Shown one piece after another: positions 47,581 to 61,126 of a DNA stretch of 64,000 bases. The notes under the pieces were generated by a model. That model had not been told where the DNA came from. It searched no databases and saw only the letters and a program-made list of their open reading frames with translations. A program made the translations under genes and the position numbers. Numbering within the stretch: the first letter of the stretch is position 1; each line of letters opens with the position of its first letter. The DNA is from Rutidosis leptorrhynchoides (lineage: Eukaryota > Streptophyta > Magnoliopsida > Asterales > Asteraceae): NCBI RefSeq assembly GCF_046630445.1, contig NC_092342.1, positions 81,704,001 to 81,768,000 on the forward strand. Reading direction: 5' to 3'.

Positions 47581-49803
47581 TCAGTTCATAAGGTCCATGA
47601 ACACAGCTGGTGCGTTAGTCAATCCAAACGGCATAACCATAAACTCGTAATGACCATAACGCGTCCTAAAAGCAGTTTTTGGAATATCATCCTCCTTTAC
47701 TCGCATTTGATGATATCCAGAACATAAATCGATTTTCGAATAAACTGACGAGCCTTGTAGTTGATCAAATAAGTCATCAATTCTCGGCAGTGGATAACGG
47801 TTTTTGATGGTAAGTTTATTCAACTCTCTATAGTCAATACACAACCTAAATGTACCATCCTTCTTCTTGACAAACAAAACAGGAGCTCCCCATGGTGATG
47901 TGCTTGGTCGAATGAAACCACGTTCTAATAGTTCTTGCAGTTGGCTTTGCAGTTCTTTCATCTCGATGGGTGCGAGTCTGTAAGGAGCACGAGCTATTGG
48001 TGCAGCTCCTGGTACAAGATCTATTTGAAATTCAACAGATCGATGTGGAGGTAGTCCCAGTAATTCTTTCAGAAATACATCGGGAAATTCTTTTGCGACG
48101 GGAACATCATTGATTCTCTTTTCTTCAGTTTGTACTTTCTCGACGTGTGCTAAAATAGCATAGCAACCTTTTCTTATTAGTTTTTGTGCCTTCAAATTAC
48201 TAATAAGATGTAGCTTCATGTTGCCCTTTTCTCCATACACCATTAAGGGTTCTCCTTCTTCTCGTACAATGCGAATTGCATTTTTGTAACATACGATCTC
48301 TGCTTTCATCTCCTTCAGCCAGTCCATGCCAACTATTACATCAAAACTCCCTAACTCTACTGGTATCAAATCAATCTTAAATATTTCGCTACCCAGTTTA
48401 ATTTCTCTATTCCGGCATATATAATCTGCTGAAATTAATTTACCATTTGCTAATTCGAGTAAAAATTTACTATCCAACGGCGTCAATGGACAACTTAATT
48501 TAGCACAAAAATCTCTACTCATATAGCTTCTATCCGCACCCGAATCAAATAAAACATAAGCAGATTTATTATCAATAAGAAATGTACCCGTAACAAGCTC
48601 CGGGTCTTCCTGTGCCTCTGCCACATTAATATTGAAAACTCTTCCGCGGCCTTGTCCATTCGTGTTCTCCTGGTTCGGGCAATTTCTAATAATGTGGCCC
48701 GGTTTTCCACATTTATAACAAACTACATTGGCATAACTTGCTCCGACACTACTTGCTCTGCCATTACTCGTTCCGACACCATTTGTTCCTTTCGTTCTGT
48801 TAACCCCTGGTCCGTAGACCTCACACTTCACCGCGCTATGACCATTTCTTTTACACTTGTTGTAAAATTTGGTGCAGAACCCCGAGTGATACTTTTCACA
48901 CCTTTGGCATAGCTGCTTCTGATTGTTGTTGTTGTTGTGGTTGTTATTGTTGTTGGGATGATTGTTGTAGTTGTTGTTGTTGTTGTGTCGTTTGTTGTAG
49001 TTGCGATTGATGTTGCGATTGTTGGGATAGTTGTTGTTGTTTTGGTGACTCTTATCACCGTTTTCCTCCCACTTTCTTTTGACTAACTTCACGTTGGCCT
49101 CTTCGGCCGCCTGTTCTTTAGTTCTTCCCTCAATCTGGTTCACTAGTTTGTAAGCCATTCTACATGCCTTTTGTATGGAGGCAGGCTCGTGTGAACTTAT
49201 ATCTTCTTGGATTCTCTCCGGTAACCCTTTCACAAACGCGTCGATCTTCTCTTCCTCATCTTCGAATGCTCTCGGACACAATAGGCACAATTCTGTGAAT
49301 CGTCTTTCGTACGAAGTAATATCGAATCCCTGTGTTCGTAACCCTCTAAGTTCTGACTTGAGCTTATTGACCTCGGTTCTGGGACGGTACTTCTCGTTCA
49401 TCAAGTGCTTGAATGCTGACCACGGTAGCGCGTAAGCAGCATCTTGTCCCACTTGCACTAGATAGGTATTCCACCATGTTAACGCAATACCTGTGAAGGT
49501 ATGCGTAGCGTACTTCACTTTGTCTCCTTCAGCACACTTACTTATGGTAAACACCGATTCAACTTTCTCAGTCCACCGTTTCAATCCGATTGGTCCTTCG
49601 GTCCCATTAAATTCTGAAGGTTTGCAGGCAGTGAATTCCTTGTAGGAGCATCCTACACGATTTCTTGTGCCGTTAGCTGTATTGCTAGATTCAGAGTTAT
49701 TGTTGGTATGTAGCGCGACCTGTACTGTGGCTATGTTTGAAGCAAGAAAGGCACGAAATTCCTTTTCGCTCATATTCAAGGTGTGTCGAGTAGTCGGTGC
49801 CAT
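47581..49803 (-). pseudogene. Tekay-like gag, protease and RT start
   Basis: Open frame of 740 codons from ATG 49803 (an in-frame ATG at 49839 also exists; MAPTTRHTL fits family starts better). In the numbering of the longer frame: gag capsid at about 65-240; an Asn/His-rich low-complexity run (266-307); zinc knuckles [12 protein letters not shown] (311-322), a degenerate middle one, and [14 protein letters not shown] (374-387); protease DSGAD (432-436); and RT blocks [20 protein letters not shown] (666-685) and [11 protein letters not shown] (701-711, usually LRSGYHQ). It ends at a nonsense codon just before the RT catalytic DD, so no full polymerase can be made. Confidence 0.88.
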
Positions 49804-50126
49804 TTCCTTCAAAATTGTCAAATGAAACAATTTAATCATACAGAATATTAAGAGTAGTCAATAGTATCTCGTAGCATAATATGAACTCATTTATAAAAGC
49901 TTTTTCTTCATATTAGCGTTTTATAAGTTTAAATTCGGGTACTACCTACCCATTAAGTTCATACTTAGTAGCTAATATACAATTCAACTACTACAATTCC
50001 ATATGAAAAACTGATTATAATAATATATCACATACAAATATTCTTCAAACTTACAACTTCGCTATATTACATATAACATGAAATATAGTACACTATGATG
50101 CTGGACAGTTTTGAAGATAAATCTAG

Positions 50127-50819
50127 TTAATACGCAAGTTGTTCAGCAAAGGAAATAAAGACACGTAATTCATAAGTCCAGAAACAAGTCATGCATTCTG
50201 GTTTTACTAAGGCGACTTCCCATCCTTGGTCTTGTGGAAAATAACCGTTATGACCATTAGCTAGGCAGCATGTTGTAATGTCGTCAAAAGGACGAGGGTT
50301 TCGTAATGTCCAACAGCCCCGTAATAATCTAAAAACCTTGTTTCTCACCCAAACTACTGAATCCGTCACTTGTGGGAAAGTTTTATTTAAAAGCTGCAAT
50401 CCGATGTTCTTTTTCTCACTTTGGTAAGAAGTGAACATCACTAACCCGTAAGCATAACATGCTTCTTTATGTTGCATGTTAGAAGCTCTTTCTAATTCAC
50501 GAAATCCTTTGTTGGGATATGTTGAGTCAAAATAGGTTCTTAACCCGTAGCGTAAAATTGCATTTGGGTTCCCCGCATTTAACGCTTTAAAGAAAACACG
50601 GCGTAACTTAAAGTCTCCCCAATGTGATGAACCCCACCTATCAAAAGAAAGCCTTTTATAAACTAAGGCATTTCTGGAAAGTCTTTCAAATGTTTGACAA
50701 GTTAATTTTGCCATAACTAAATGTGTTGATGAATTCTGACCGACTCTAGACAAGATTTCCTCAATCATATCCTCTGGTAGGTCTTCTAAAATATTCGATT
50801 GTCTACCCTTAACGTCCAT
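50127..50819 (-). CDS. F-box protein (At1g67623/At2g35280-like) inside an LTR retrotransposon
   Basis: Intact 230-residue frame from ATG 50819 (MDVKGRQSNILEDLP). The F-box lies near the N-terminus (LPEDMIEEILSRV, then AKLTCQTFERLS and LVYKRLSFD). A Sel1-like region (LNAGNPNAILRYGLRTYF, HKEACYAYGLVMF) and a Cys-containing C-terminus follow. This resembles the plant F-box group of At1g67623 and At2g35280. F-box proteins bind SKP1 and recruit substrates to SCF ubiquitin ligases. The gene lies in the same orientation as gag, 320 bp upstream of it and downstream of the PBS, so it would be in the element's RNA. A splice acceptor TCTATTTTACAG (ending 50832) sits 12 bp before the ATG. The frame is unbroken although pol is wrecked. 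A captured host gene is the best reading; a chance later insertion is less likely. Confidence 0.85.
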   Translation of the reverse strand: MDVKGRQSNILEDLPEDMIEEILSRVGQNSSTHLVMAKLTCQTFERLSRNALVYKRLSFDRWGSSHWGDFKLRRVFFKALNAGNPNAILRYGLRTYFDSTYPNKGFRELERASNMQHKEACYAYGLVMFTSYQSEKKNIGLQLLNKTFPQVTDSVVWVRNKVFRLLRGCWTLRNPRPFDDITTCCLANGHNGYFPQDQGWEVALVKPECMTCFWTYELRVFISFAEQLAY

Positions 50820-50948
50820 TTTGTTTTTATACTGTAAAATAGACAAGGATTAGATTCGTAAAAACAAACAATACAAGCAATTTTTACATAGAACATAAAA
50901 GTACAAGCACACTACAATACATTTATTACACAACATGCTCACACCCCT

Positions 50949-51550
50949 CTAATCTGAATCGCTGGTTTCTTCTTCTTCGGACTTGGTTCTTTTTCCTAAT
51001 CTTCTAGGGATATATGATGTTCCTCTAATACGAGTCGTCATTTTCCACATTGGTTTAGAAAACCCTGGTGGTTTAGAGGTTCCTGGGTTATTGTCACGAT
51101 ATTGAAAATACGGGTGATGACGGTACATATAAAGTTCATCGGGGTCGGAATCAGATTTCTCTATTTTGATGCCTTTTCCCTTATTATTTTCTTTTACCTC
51201 ATTAAATTGGGTCGGGGTAATTTCTATAACATCATCGGAATCCTCATCAGGATCCGATTCATCGGAAAATTGGTAATTTTCCCAATATTTTGCTTCCTTA
51301 GCGGAAACACCATTGACCATTATTAACTTTGGTCCATTGGTTGAGGATTTTCTTTTATTTGACCAGTTTCCTGTGGTTCCTACTATTCCCCCTCCGGAAC
51401 CTCTTCTTCTTCCTGTTCCTCTTCTTCTGGTTCCTCTTCTTCCGGTTCTTCTTCTTCCGGTTCTTCGAAAACTTGTGAATCTTGCCAATATATATTCGAC
51501 TCTTCATTATTATTAGGTGAGTCAATGGGATTTGTGCTAGAGGTAGACAT
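50949..51550 (-). pseudogene. Acidic low-complexity ORF upstream of the F-box gene (frameshifted)
   Basis: ATG at 51550 (MSTSSTNPIDSPNNNEES) opens a frame of Glu/Pro repeats (EEPEEEE). It meets a stop near 51380 and is continued in another frame by a conserved-looking stretch: KYWENYQFSDESDPDEDSDD, FNEVKENNKGKG, then a basic IPRRLGKRTK end at 50949. One small indel in the Glu repeat explains this. The alternate Arg/Gly-rich reading of the repeat has no ATG and is a shadow. No known domain. It occupies the position of the pre-gag ORF at 58743 in the element to the right; both begin Ser/Asn-rich and acidic, but further similarity is not evident. Confidence 0.55.
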
Positions 51551-51745
51551 CTATCACACAATATCAAACATGTTAAGAGATTAATATATCACATAATATT
51601 TACATGTTAATAATATATAGTTTCCAACAAAAATGTTAAGCAATCATTTTTAAAGAAAACACGGTCGAAGTCCAGACTCACTAATGCATCCTAACAAACT
51701 CGATAAGACACACTAATGCAAATTTTCTGGTTCTCTAAGACCAAC

Positions 51746-51758
51746 GCTCGGATACCAA
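51746..51758 (-). other. Primer-binding site (initiator-Met type, mutated)
   Basis: Minus-strand TTGGTATCCGAGC, one base after the 5' LTR end. It differs at one or two bases from TGGTATCAGAGC. Confidence 0.7.
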
Positions 51759-51759
51759 C

Positions 51760-54305
51760 TGAAATGTCCCGTTCATATTGATTATAAACGTTCCATATTA
51801 ATTGATTTCATTGCGAGGTTTTGACCTCTATATGAGACGTTTTTCAAAGACTGCATTCATTTTTAAAACAACCATAACCTTTATTTTATCAATAAAGGTT
51901 TTAAAAACATTACGTAGATTATCAAATAATGATAATCTAAAATATACTGTTTACACACGACCATTACATAATGGTTTACAATAGAAATATATTACATCGA
52001 CATATGTTTCTTGAATGCAGTTTTTATACAATATCATACAAACATGGACTCCAAATCTTGTCCTTATTTTAGTATGCAACAGCGAAAGCTCTTAGTATTC
52101 ACCTGAGAATAAACATGCTTTAAACGTCAACAAAAATGTTGGTGAGTTATAGGTTTAACCTATATATATCAAATCGTAACAATAGACCACAAGATTTCAT
52201 ATTTCAATACACATCCCATACATAGAGATAAAATCATTCATATGGTGAACACCTGGTAACTGACATTAACAAGATGCATATATAAGAATATCCCCATCAT
52301 TCTGGGACACCCTTCGGAAATGATATAAATTTCGAAGTACTAAAGCATCAGGTACTTTGGATGGGGTTTGTTAGGCCCAATAGATCTATTTTTAGGATTC
52401 GCGTCAATTAGGGTGTCTGTTCCCTAATTCTTAGATTACCAGACTTAATAAAAAGGGCATATTCGATTTCGATAATTCAACCATAGAATGTAGTTTCACG
52501 TACTTGTGTCTATTTTGTAAATCATTTATAAAATCTGCATGTATTCTCATCCCAAAAATATTAGATTTTAAAAGTGGGACTATAACTCACTTTTACAGAT
52601 ATTTTCTTCCTCGAAAATAAGACTTGGCCACGGATCGATTCATGAACCTATACAAATATGTACATATATATCAAAGTATGATCAAAATATAATTACAACC
52701 ATTTTTATTATGTTTTAAAGATTTGAGTGTATTAAGTCAGCTGTCCTCGTTAGTAACCTACAACTAGTTGTCCACAGTTAGATGTACAGAAATAAATCGA
52801 TATATATTATCTTGAATCAATCCACGACCCAGTGTATACACGTCTCAGGCTAGATCACAACTCAAAGTATATATATTTCTGGAATCAACCTCAACCCTGT
52901 ATAGCTAACTCCAACATTACTGCATATAGAGTGTCTATGGTTGTTCCAAATAATATATATACATGGGTCGATATGATATGTCAAAAAATTTGCATACGTG
53001 TCTATGGTATCCCAAGATTACATAATATATTAGAATACATGTATAATACAATATAAGTTAGCTAGGATATGATTTGTATAGATTTGTTAAACATTTCCCG
53101 TAGCTAAAAAGATCAAAAATATCCAATCTTGTTTTACCCATAACTTCTTCATTTTAAATCCGTTTTGAGTGAATCAAATTGCTATAATTTCATATTGAAC
53201 TCTATTTTATGAATCTAAACAGAAAAAGTATAGGTTTATAGTCAGAAATATAAGTTACAAGTCTTTTTTGTAAAGGTAGTCATTTCAGTCGAAAGAACGA
53301 CGTCTAGATGACCATTTTAGAAAACATACTTCCACTTTGAGTTTAACCTTGATTTTTGGATATAGTTTCATGTTCATATGAAAAATCTTTTTCCCAGAAG
53401 AACAACTTTTAAATCAAAGTTTATCATAGTATTTAATTATCCAAACCAAAACAGCCCCCGGTTTCACTACGACGGCGTATATCCGATTTTATGGTGTTCA
53501 TCGTGTTTCCAGGTTTTAAATCATTAAGTTAGCATATCATATAGATATAGAATATGTGTTTTGTTGATTTTAAAAGTCAAGTTAGAAGGATTAACTTTTG
53601 TTTGCGAACAATTTTAGAATTAACTAAACTATGTTCTAGTGATTACAAGTTTAAACCTTCGAATAAGATAGCTTTATATGTATGAATCGAATGATGTTAT
53701 AAACATCATTACTACCTCAAGTTTTCTGGATAAAACTACAGGAAATGAGAAAAATGGATCTAGCTTCAAAGGATCCTTGGATGGCTTGAAAGTTCTTGAA
53801 ACAGAATCATGACACGAAAACAGTTCAAGTAAGATTTTCACTCGAAATAAGATTGTTATAGTGGTAGAAATTGAATCAAAGTTTGAATATGAATATTACC
53901 TTGAATTAGAAAGATAACCTACTATAAATAACAAAGGTTCCTTGATCTTAGATGATTACTTGTAATGGATTAGAAAGCTTGGAAGTAGACTTGCAAACTT
54001 GGAAGTATTCTTGATTTTTATGAAACTATACTTATGGAATTTATGAAGAACACTTAGAACTTGAAGATAGAACTTGAGAGAGATCAATGAGATGAAGAAA
54101 ATTGAAGAATGAAAGTGTTTGTAGGTGTTTTTGGTCATTGGTATATGGATTAGATATAAAGGATATGTAATTTTGTTTTTATGTAAATAAGTCATGAATG
54201 ATTACTCATATTTTTGTAATTTTATGAGATATTTCATGCTAGTTGCCAAATGATGGTTCCCACATGTGTTAGGTGACTCACATGGACTGTTAAGAGCTGA
54301 TTATT
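51760..54305 (-). mobile_element. 5' LTR of the F-box-carrying element, truncated
   Basis: Matches the 3' LTR from its U5 end to a point equivalent to about 44476 there. The remaining 0.9 kb, the beginning of U3 in the minus orientation, is missing and is replaced by gag sequence of another element. If the main promoter lay in the lost part, this copy is transcriptionally crippled. Confidence 0.88.
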
Positions 54306-55205
54306 TTTCGGCATGCGATGTCCCTCTTTATGAAAATAATAGCACATTCCGTCATTACTTCTCGGCATTGTGCATTCCCATAACTTGTGGCCCCTAACAC
54401 CACAATTGAAACATCTAGGCCCATGAGAACTCGTCGAACCTTTTTCCACGTTACCCATACTCGCACTCGCGCCCTTAGTTTTCTTACTTGGAGCACCATA
54501 AGAAACAACCCTTCTCTCACTTGAAGGTTCACCAACCTTCGATCGCGAATAAGATTCGAAACCTCTAGTCAAGGCGAATAACTCTGCAAACGATTTCGCT
54601 TGACCCCGGCTAATCTTATTCTTCAAATCATCATTCAAGGTCCGATAGAAATCCCCCATCAACAAACGATCATTCCCCGAATACTCCGGGCAAAAACGAG
54701 CCTTCGCCATAAAGGTCGTCTTGAGAGTATTCAAATTCATAGATCCTTGTCGCAAATTTTGCAACTCATTACGCAATTCCCACAAATCGGCTGAAGTCCG
54801 GAACTCCTCGAAGAATTCCTCCTTAAATTCGTCCCACGATAATGTCATAAACGTTTCACCACTGACAAGATCAATCTTACCATCCAACCAATCCCTTGCC
54901 CTACCCCACAACAAACTAGTAGCGAGTCTTGTCCTCTTCTCGGGAGGGCATTCAATAGTACGAAAACACCCTTCGACATCCGAAATCCAAGTTGTGCTTA
55001 TCAAAGGATCCGGTTTCCAGTCATACATTGGGGGTTTAGTCCTCATGAAGCTCTTAAGACAACGCTCCATTCCACTACTACCTTGAAGTTCGGAATACTT
55101 CCTATCCATTTCTTCTCGAAACGCACTCATTTACACCGCAACGGCGGCCGCAACTCTAGCGTTAAACTCTACGTCGTTCGTCTCGATCCTGTTTCCCGTC
55201 GCCAT
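54306..55205 (-). pseudogene. Gag of another minus-strand gypsy element, truncated
   Basis: Frame from ATG 55205 (MATGNRIETNDVEF) with a nonsense codon at about 55133, then open from MSAFREEMDRKY (55130). The gag capsid region (about 30-195 of the lower frame) has WISDVEGCF and ARDWLDGKI. CCHC knuckle CFNCGVRGHKLWEC lies at 240-253, and a second, degenerate knuckle (CYYFHKEGH) breaks off at the LTR junction at about 54305; codons beyond are LTR-derived. It is a different gag type from the one at 47581-49803. Position and orientation suit the family B element whose 3' LTR is at 20079, but the link is inferred. Confidence 0.75.
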
Positions 55206-55529
55206 TCTAAGGAATGTAAAAGCGATTAGATCACGAACGTATAAAGTTATACACAATACCGCCCCATCTTGCTAAACACTCGTCGTACATCACTTGTTAG
55301 ATGCGATTTGCACCCGTAATAAGGTTTGCAAGTCCTTATTACGCACACACACCGTATCAACTCGTTAGTACAACGACCGCCTCGCTCGATGATATAAACA
55401 AACACAAACAAAATTCTACGCGATATAAACACACGCGAGAATTATTATCATAACACAAAAGTATATTAATAATATCCGCATTACTAATATAAACGTTAGT
55501 CCACCTACAAACAAGGCACTAACTATAAC
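55206..55529 (-). other. Leader of the truncated minus-strand element
   Basis: Untranslated sequence upstream of gag, cut by the LTR starting at 55530. A 61-codon ORF here is unsupported. Neither PBS nor LTR of this element remains. Confidence 0.5.
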
Positions 55530-58331
<2,802 letters not shown>

Positions 58332-58332
58332 G

Positions 58333-58345
58333 TTGGTATCAGAGC
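58333..58345 (+). other. Primer-binding site (initiator-Met type)
   Basis: TTGGTATCAGAGC one base after the LTR end; a good match to the initiator-Met tRNA complement. Confidence 0.85.
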
Positions 58346-58742
58346 GGTGGTCGTAGCGAACCAGGTCTTGCATTAGTGTGTCTAACTAGTAGTTGTTAGG
58401 ATGCATTAATGAGTCTGGACTTCGACCGTGTCTACATGTCAAAAGTTTTGCTTATCATTTCTAGTCGTAAATCGTCTGCTTATCATCCTTAGGAAATTAC
58501 CTGCTTATCATTCATAAGTCTAGACACGTTTTACTGCATTTACTGCATTGATAGTGTATAGACGAATTCTTATCTTAGCATATATGTTATTGCGAACTTT
58601 GACTGATATCTTTTCAAAGATTTTTCGTAATTTACGGGATTTTGGTATTATATATACATATGTAAATTATGTATTGAAGAGTACCAAATCTAACTCCTAT
58701 AATCTATTCCATACCAAAAATTCATTTTCCCCATTATACAAG

Positions 58743-59189
58743 ATGGATTCCGCATCTAGTTCGAATTCTTCAGATTCCGACAGTTATGCCGATATGGATT
58801 TCCATTCGGGCTCCGAAAGCAGCGTCACCGGAATGGATCAACCAATTTCCCATCATCTATTCTGGATGAATTGGGGATGGGTTCGTAATATACTAAATCA
58901 CTGGAGACAAGAAGAAGGTGATCCATTCCATCCACCAAATTGCCCTCTTGGCGATGAACCTGAAGCACTTACCGGCGAACCTATTCGAAACACCATTTTC
59001 TCTCTCATTTCTAGAGTATCTCGTTACGATTATATACTATCCCATATTACAAATCTTTTTCATTCGCTCGCTCCAACCGCCAATCATCCCGGTGTACTAG
59101 CAGAAGTTAACGAACTTCGCGCTCGCGTGACGGCTTTGGAGAACATGGTGCGAAGGTTGCAAATGCCAGCAGCAGCACCAGTAGCATAA
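58743..59189 (+). CDS. Pre-gag ORF of the Tekay-like element, 148 aa
   Basis: ATG at 58743 opens a Ser/Asp-rich start (MDSASSSNSSDSDSYADMDF). A Trp-rich middle (HHLFWMNWGWVRNILNHW) and a C-terminal heptad-like helix (LAEVNELRARVTALENMV) follow, suggesting a coiled coil. No catalytic or zinc motif is present. It lies about 400 bp after the PBS, where gag would normally follow. 380 bp later comes GGGTAGGTAATACCCG, a short inverted repeat also found just upstream of gag in the F-box-carrying element (49936-49951). So this is an extra ORF ahead of gag, intact, of unknown function. An upstream non-ATG extension of the frame to 58548 is not supported. Confidence 0.6.
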   Translation: MDSASSSNSSDSDSYADMDFHSGSESSVTGMDQPISHHLFWMNWGWVRNILNHWRQEEGDPFHPPNCPLGDEPEALTGEPIRNTIFSLISRVSRYDYILSHITNLFHSLAPTANHPGVLAEVNELRARVTALENMVRRLQMPAAAPVA

Positions 59190-59870
59190 TCAGCACCACC
59201 ATCAATAACATCAACAATACCATCATCACCACTAACAAACAACATCCACATCACACGTCTCGACATCATAATCTGTCCTACAAACATCAACATCATACGC
59301 ACCATAGATACCAAGGAGTACCAATAATAATGAACGATGAAGTATTGATCCATAACTTCATTGATATTCTACGAAGAATATGTGGTTTCAAAAAGTTTTA
59401 GAGATTTCTTATTCTAGCTCAAACCGAAAAGCAAATGAGATTAATATCATATTAACTCATTAAATTCATGATTTCATCTGAAGAAAATATATATGTATAT
59501 ATGTTTTCATAAAGATTGTAATTAAAAGTTCTTTTGTATAAAATATTAATGGTGAATTTTTTTTTTTACGGGTAGGTAATACCCGAGGAATAATTAGATT
59601 TCATCTTAATAAGTTACATTGTACATTCGTCGAAGCTGATTCAACAGTCATTTACTATCCTACTTACAACCACCGATATACGTATCCGTTCACCGCAGAA
59701 TAACCATTTTCATTCAATTTCATATTTGGATTTTGACTTCCCAGAATCCAACAAGTGGCATATGAAGAAAACATATGACAAAATAAAATCTGTTAGAAAC
59801 AAACAAATTAACTATGAAAATTTTTGTTAAGAATCCACGCTAACTGTTCCAGCTAACAGTTCCTAGCTAA
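59190..59870 (+). mobile_element. Pre-gag region of the same element, truncated before gag
   Basis: Non-coding sequence including the hairpin-like GGGTAGGTAATACCC (about 59569-59583). Gag should begin within a few hundred bases but is missing; the sequence passes into unrelated LTR-like scraps. Confidence 0.55.
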
Positions 59871-60147
59871 CTGATTACATTTTATTTATCGCAGTTTATT
59901 TATCGCAATTTAATTATCGCACTTTTATTTATCGTCATTTAATTTCTGTAATTATTTTACGCACTTTAAATATCGGGACACGTATACAATGTTTTGACAT
60001 ATCATATCGACGCATCTATATATATTATTTGGAATCACCATAGACACTCTATATGCAGTAATGATCGAGTTCTCTATACAGGGTTGAGGTTGATTCTACA
60101 ATAATATATATAGTTTGAGTTGTGATCGAGTCTGAGAGGTATACGGG
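59871..60147 (+). mobile_element. LTR scraps from two families
   Basis: 59880-59975 holds TTTATTTATCGCA-type repeats like those in the Athila-like LTR (26055-26170). From about 59985 to 60147 the sequence is the reverse complement of part of the LTR at 41928-45388 (about 43000-43170): it shares ACACTCTATATGCAGTAATG, the GGGTTGAGGTTGATT stretch and CATATCATATCGAC. It ends where the next LTR begins. Confidence 0.65.
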
Positions 60148-61062
60148 TGTCATAACCCGACCTTAACCATAAGGACGAATACAATAACATATGATTTCAT
60201 CGCGAGGTATTGACCTCTATATGCGACATTTTTCAAAAACTGCATTCGTTTTTACAATACAAACCATAGCTTTTATTACAAATACAAGGTTTAAACAACT
60301 TAATAATGATTATCGTTTAGCGATAATCTTAGACTTACAAACTTTACATGTGATAATAACAATACGACTTCCAACATATTTTACATTACAAATCCTCCGA
60401 TATGCAGTTTTATTTTTGACACAAATATGCATACTCAAGATCTTGCTTAAATTCAACATGTTGCAGCGGAAGCTTTTAGTTATCACCTGAGAATAAACAT
60501 GCTTAAAATGTCAACATAAAGTTGGTGAGATATAGGTTTAATGCCGGCAGCGTTATAAATATAGACCACAAGATTTCATATATAAACGTTTTAATAAAAA
60601 TATTCTAAGTTGTTGAGCACTTGATAACCATACTTAACATTTAATCAACGTCGCATATTCCCTTTATTATGAAATCTTACTACACCGTACCAAGTGTAGT
60701 CACCGAAACGAAGTACTGTGCAACCGTTGAATACTGGTCGTCCAGTCCGGTTGGGGTTGTCAGGCCCGATAGATCTATCAACAGGATTCGCATTTACAAT
60801 ACTCATGTAAATAGTAGTTACCAAGTTACAGGGAAGTATGCCAGTGGTACAACTCAACGTAGAATATATATTTTTAATCACTTGTGTCCATAACGTAAAT
60901 CATAAAATGCATGTATTCTCATCCCGAAATATTTAGAGTTTAAAAGTGGGACTATATACTCACTTTTGCCTTGAAGGTATTTATCACGACTTGGTCTCCG
61001 ATAGATATCAAGAACCTAACCACATATATAATATATCAACATATTTTCTTTTTAAGTAATCG

Positions 61063-61126
<64 letters not shown>

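Larger units (their letters stand above)
41928..54305 (-). mobile_element. Tekay-like Ty3/gypsy element carrying an F-box gene, 12.4 kb
   Basis: Minus-strand element. From right to left: a 5' LTR (51760-54305, lacking its first part), PBS, an acidic-protein ORF, an F-box gene, gag-pol, polypurine tract, and a complete 3' LTR (41928-45388). The LTRs differ at a few percent by eye, so this copy is older than the Athila-like one. The missing 0.9 kb of the 5' LTR and its direct fusion to a foreign gag at 54306 indicate a deletion, and no target duplication is left. Confidence 0.88.

Noticed and set aside
48828-49058. Thr-rich minus ORF
   Set aside because: Shadow of the Asn/His-rich linker of gag in another frame.
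51355-51567. Arg/Gly/Lys-rich product across the Glu repeat
   Set aside because: Off-frame reading of the acidic GAA repeat of the ORF starting at 51550, and its neighbour frame has no ATG.
54234-54305. C-terminal 24 residues of the truncated gag frame
   Set aside because: They are encoded by LTR sequence beyond the fusion junction, so not part of gag.
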